Shown in pieces: positions 62,774 through 64,000 of a DNA stretch of 64,000 bases. Each line of letters begins with the position of its first letter. The first letter of the stretch is position 1. Both the position numbers and the translations under genes were made by a program. The stretch is taken from assembly GCF_022808935.1 (NCBI RefSeq), contig NZ_JAKZFR010000008.1:124001-188000 (forward strand). The letters run 5' to 3'. The notes under the pieces are model-generated. The model was not told where the DNA came from. It ran no database searches and was given only the letters and a program-made list of their open reading frames with translations. The stretch is from Geothrix sp. SG200. Its GTDB lineage: Bacteria > Acidobacteriota > Holophagae > Holophagales > Holophagaceae.

Positions 62774-63144
62774 GGCGGGTGCCCTGGATCGCGCTGGTGG
62801 CCCTGGCCCTGGGGCTGACCGTCCGGCTGGCGGGCTTCCTGGCCCCCTGGGCCGGTCTGCTTCCCGGCTGCGCCTTCAAGCGCGTCACGGGGGTCGCCTG
62901 CGCCACCTGCGGGCTGACACGCGGCACCCTGGCCCTGGGTCAGGGCCAGTGGGGAGCGGCCCTTCATTGGTACCCGGCCCTGGCGATCCTCGCCGCCGCG
63001 GCGCCCGTCGCGATCCTCTGGGACCTCCGCCGGGCCTGGCGGGGCGATCCCTATCCGCCGCTTCCGGATTCCCGGGGCCTCCGGGTCGGGGCCTGGCTCC
63101 TGCTGGCCGGGATCTGGGCGCTCCAGGCGGCCCGGGGGATCTAG
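62770..63144 (+). CDS. DUF2752 membrane protein
   Basis: 124 aa, GTG start overlapping the preceding stop. Contains the family pattern CAFKRVTGVACATCGLTRGTLAL with Cys pairs and a membrane segment at each side. DUF2752 proteins are small inner-membrane proteins of unknown function. Confidence 0.82.
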   Translation: MRRVPWIALVALALGLTVRLAGFLAPWAGLLPGCAFKRVTGVACATCGLTRGTLALGQGQWGAALHWYPALAILAAAAPVAILWDLRRAWRGDPYPPLPDSRGLRVGAWLLLAGIWALQAARGI

Positions 63145-63211
63145 AGGCCCGGGTTTTGCCATGGCCCGCCAGTGCGGTCATGCTGTCAGCACGCATTGCC
63201 GGAGTCCCATC

Positions 63212-63568
63212 ATGTTCCAGAAACTCCTGGATCGGCTCATCGAACAGGTGCCCGAGGCCTTGGCCGCGACCTTCAACGATCGCGACGGGGATCCCATCTG
63301 CTCCCGCACCATCCAGGTCTCCAACGAGGGGCTGCAGCTTCTCGGGGCCTACCAGCATGTGGTGAAGCGGCACCTCCAGCAGGCGGTGGAGGAGTTCGAC
63401 CGCGGCGAGGTCAAGCAGGTGGCCTTCGCCACGGAGCAGCACTGGATCCTCATGATGGGCGCCAAGGAGCAGTGCACGCTGGTGCTGGTGATGCAGCGGG
63501 ACGGCCTGCTTGGCCGGGCCCGCTTCTACATGGAGAAGGCCGTCGAGGCCCTGAACGCCGAACTGTAG
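63212..63568 (+). CDS. Roadblock/LC7-domain protein
   Basis: 118 aa. Roadblock fold: VPEALAATFNDRDGDPI, then YQHVVKRHLQQAVEEFDRGEVKQVAFATEQHWILMM and ARFYMEKAVEALN. Similar proteins (MglB type) regulate small Ras-like GTPases, but no such GTPase is in the window. GGAG lies 7 nt before the ATG. Confidence 0.75.
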   Translation: MFQKLLDRLIEQVPEALAATFNDRDGDPICSRTIQVSNEGLQLLGAYQHVVKRHLQQAVEEFDRGEVKQVAFATEQHWILMMGAKEQCTLVLVMQRDGLLGRARFYMEKAVEALNAEL

Positions 63569-63577
63569 GGAGCCCCG

Positions 63578-64000
63578 ATGGAACGCCTCATGGGTCTGGC
63601 CGGAATCGTGGCCTTCATGGCCATTGCGTACGCGCTGTCGCACAAGCGCAGCGCCATCCACTGGCGGACCATCGCCTGGGGGCTCGCCCTCCAGTGGGTC
63701 TTCGCCCTGATCGTCCTCAAGGGTTCGGCCATCGCGGGGCTGCTGTCCTTCCTGCCCTTCCCGAAAGGGGCCGGGTGGGTGGTGCTGCTGCTGATGTTCA
63801 CGCCCATGCTGCTCCGGAGGTTCGCGTCCTACGAGAACAGGCCCCTCAACTGGGGCCTCTTCGGCGTCATCGTCCTGGGCCTGCTCCGGGGCAACCTGGT
63901 GGGCTCCACCTTCGACAAGATGCGCGTGGTGGTCGAGCACCTCATGGCCTACGCCCACGAGGGCGCCAGCTTCGTCTTCGGCTCGCTCTCCGACGGGCCA
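63578..64000 (+). CDS. NupC-like nucleoside transporter, 3' end missing
   Basis: 141 residues, cut by the window edge. N-terminal part of a concentrative nucleoside transporter (CNT): MERLMGLAGIVAFMAIAYALS, IHWRTIAWGLALQWVFALIVL, and EGASFVFGSL, all characteristic of the family. The transporter uses H+ or Na+ gradients to import nucleosides. It begins 9 nt after the roadblock gene, so the two may be co-transcribed. Confidence 0.85.
   Translation, partial: MERLMGLAGIVAFMAIAYALSHKRSAIHWRTIAWGLALQWVFALIVLKGSAIAGLLSFLPFPKGAGWVVLLLMFTPMLLRRFASYENRPLNWGLFGVIVLGLLRGNLVGSTFDKMRVVVEHLMAYAHEGASFVFGSLSDGP

Overview
The window is very GC-rich, almost entirely coding, and shows no rRNA, tRNA, CRISPR array, transposase or prophage. 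The gene mix suggests an environmental Gram-negative bacterium with an outer membrane. The mix includes a FrzS-like pseudo-receiver protein, PATAN-type response regulators, several sigma-54 activators, a flavin-transfer electron-transport operon and MurU/AmgK cell-wall recycling. A member of Acidobacteriota class Holophagae (Geothrix/Holophaga type) is my best guess; this is inference from gene content and not a database match.

Layout. 1-7.5 kb: end of an HtrA/DegP protease, a FrzS-like coiled-coil protein, a CNNM/CBS membrane protein, a murU-amgK pair and a large unknown protein. 7.7-15.6 kb: a chemotaxis operon (CheY-like, GAF coiled-coil, CheD, CheA, MCP, CheW, CheR, CheB) behind a convincing sigma-54 promoter. 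15.6-22.3 kb: signalling genes, comprising a receiver-PATAN-lectin-like protein, an NtrC-type activator with its soluble histidine kinase, a divergent hybrid kinase and an HPt protein. 22.5-30 kb: secreted hydrolase, beta-propeller protein, sirtuin, PafA-like phosphatase, RNA cyclic phosphodiesterase and a thioredoxin-like protein. 30-36.4 kb: sigma-54 activator with a GAFTDA loop, prmA, murI, acetyltransferase, histidine kinase, CHAD protein. 36.4-40.9 kb: a duplicated uvrA 5' fragment, complete uvrA, RNase D-like exonuclease, half-size GDT1 protein.

40.9-44.1 kb holds a bufferin-like RiPP operon: a Cys-rich secreted precursor, a DUF692/MNIO enzyme and a DUF2063 partner, flanked by DCC-family and YceI proteins, with a leader of three consecutive hairpins. 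47.9-51.2 kb holds an apbE-porin-FMN-binding protein-cytochrome b operon preceded by two Fur-box-like palindromes, probably an iron-responsive extracytoplasmic flavin electron-transfer system. 51.2-64 kb: mutL, a very large sigma-54 activator, aroA, a set of secreted TPR/PEGA/NHL proteins, small membrane proteins, a roadblock-domain protein and the start of a nucleoside transporter.

The most unusual sequence-level observations are an in-frame palindromic insertion inside the RNA cyclic phosphodiesterase gene (29173-29260), the uvrA 5' duplication whose 66 codons differ only at synonymous sites, followed by a cloverleaf-like palindromic insert (36463-36782), the bufferin operon with its structured leader, and the putatively Fur-controlled flavinylation operon.
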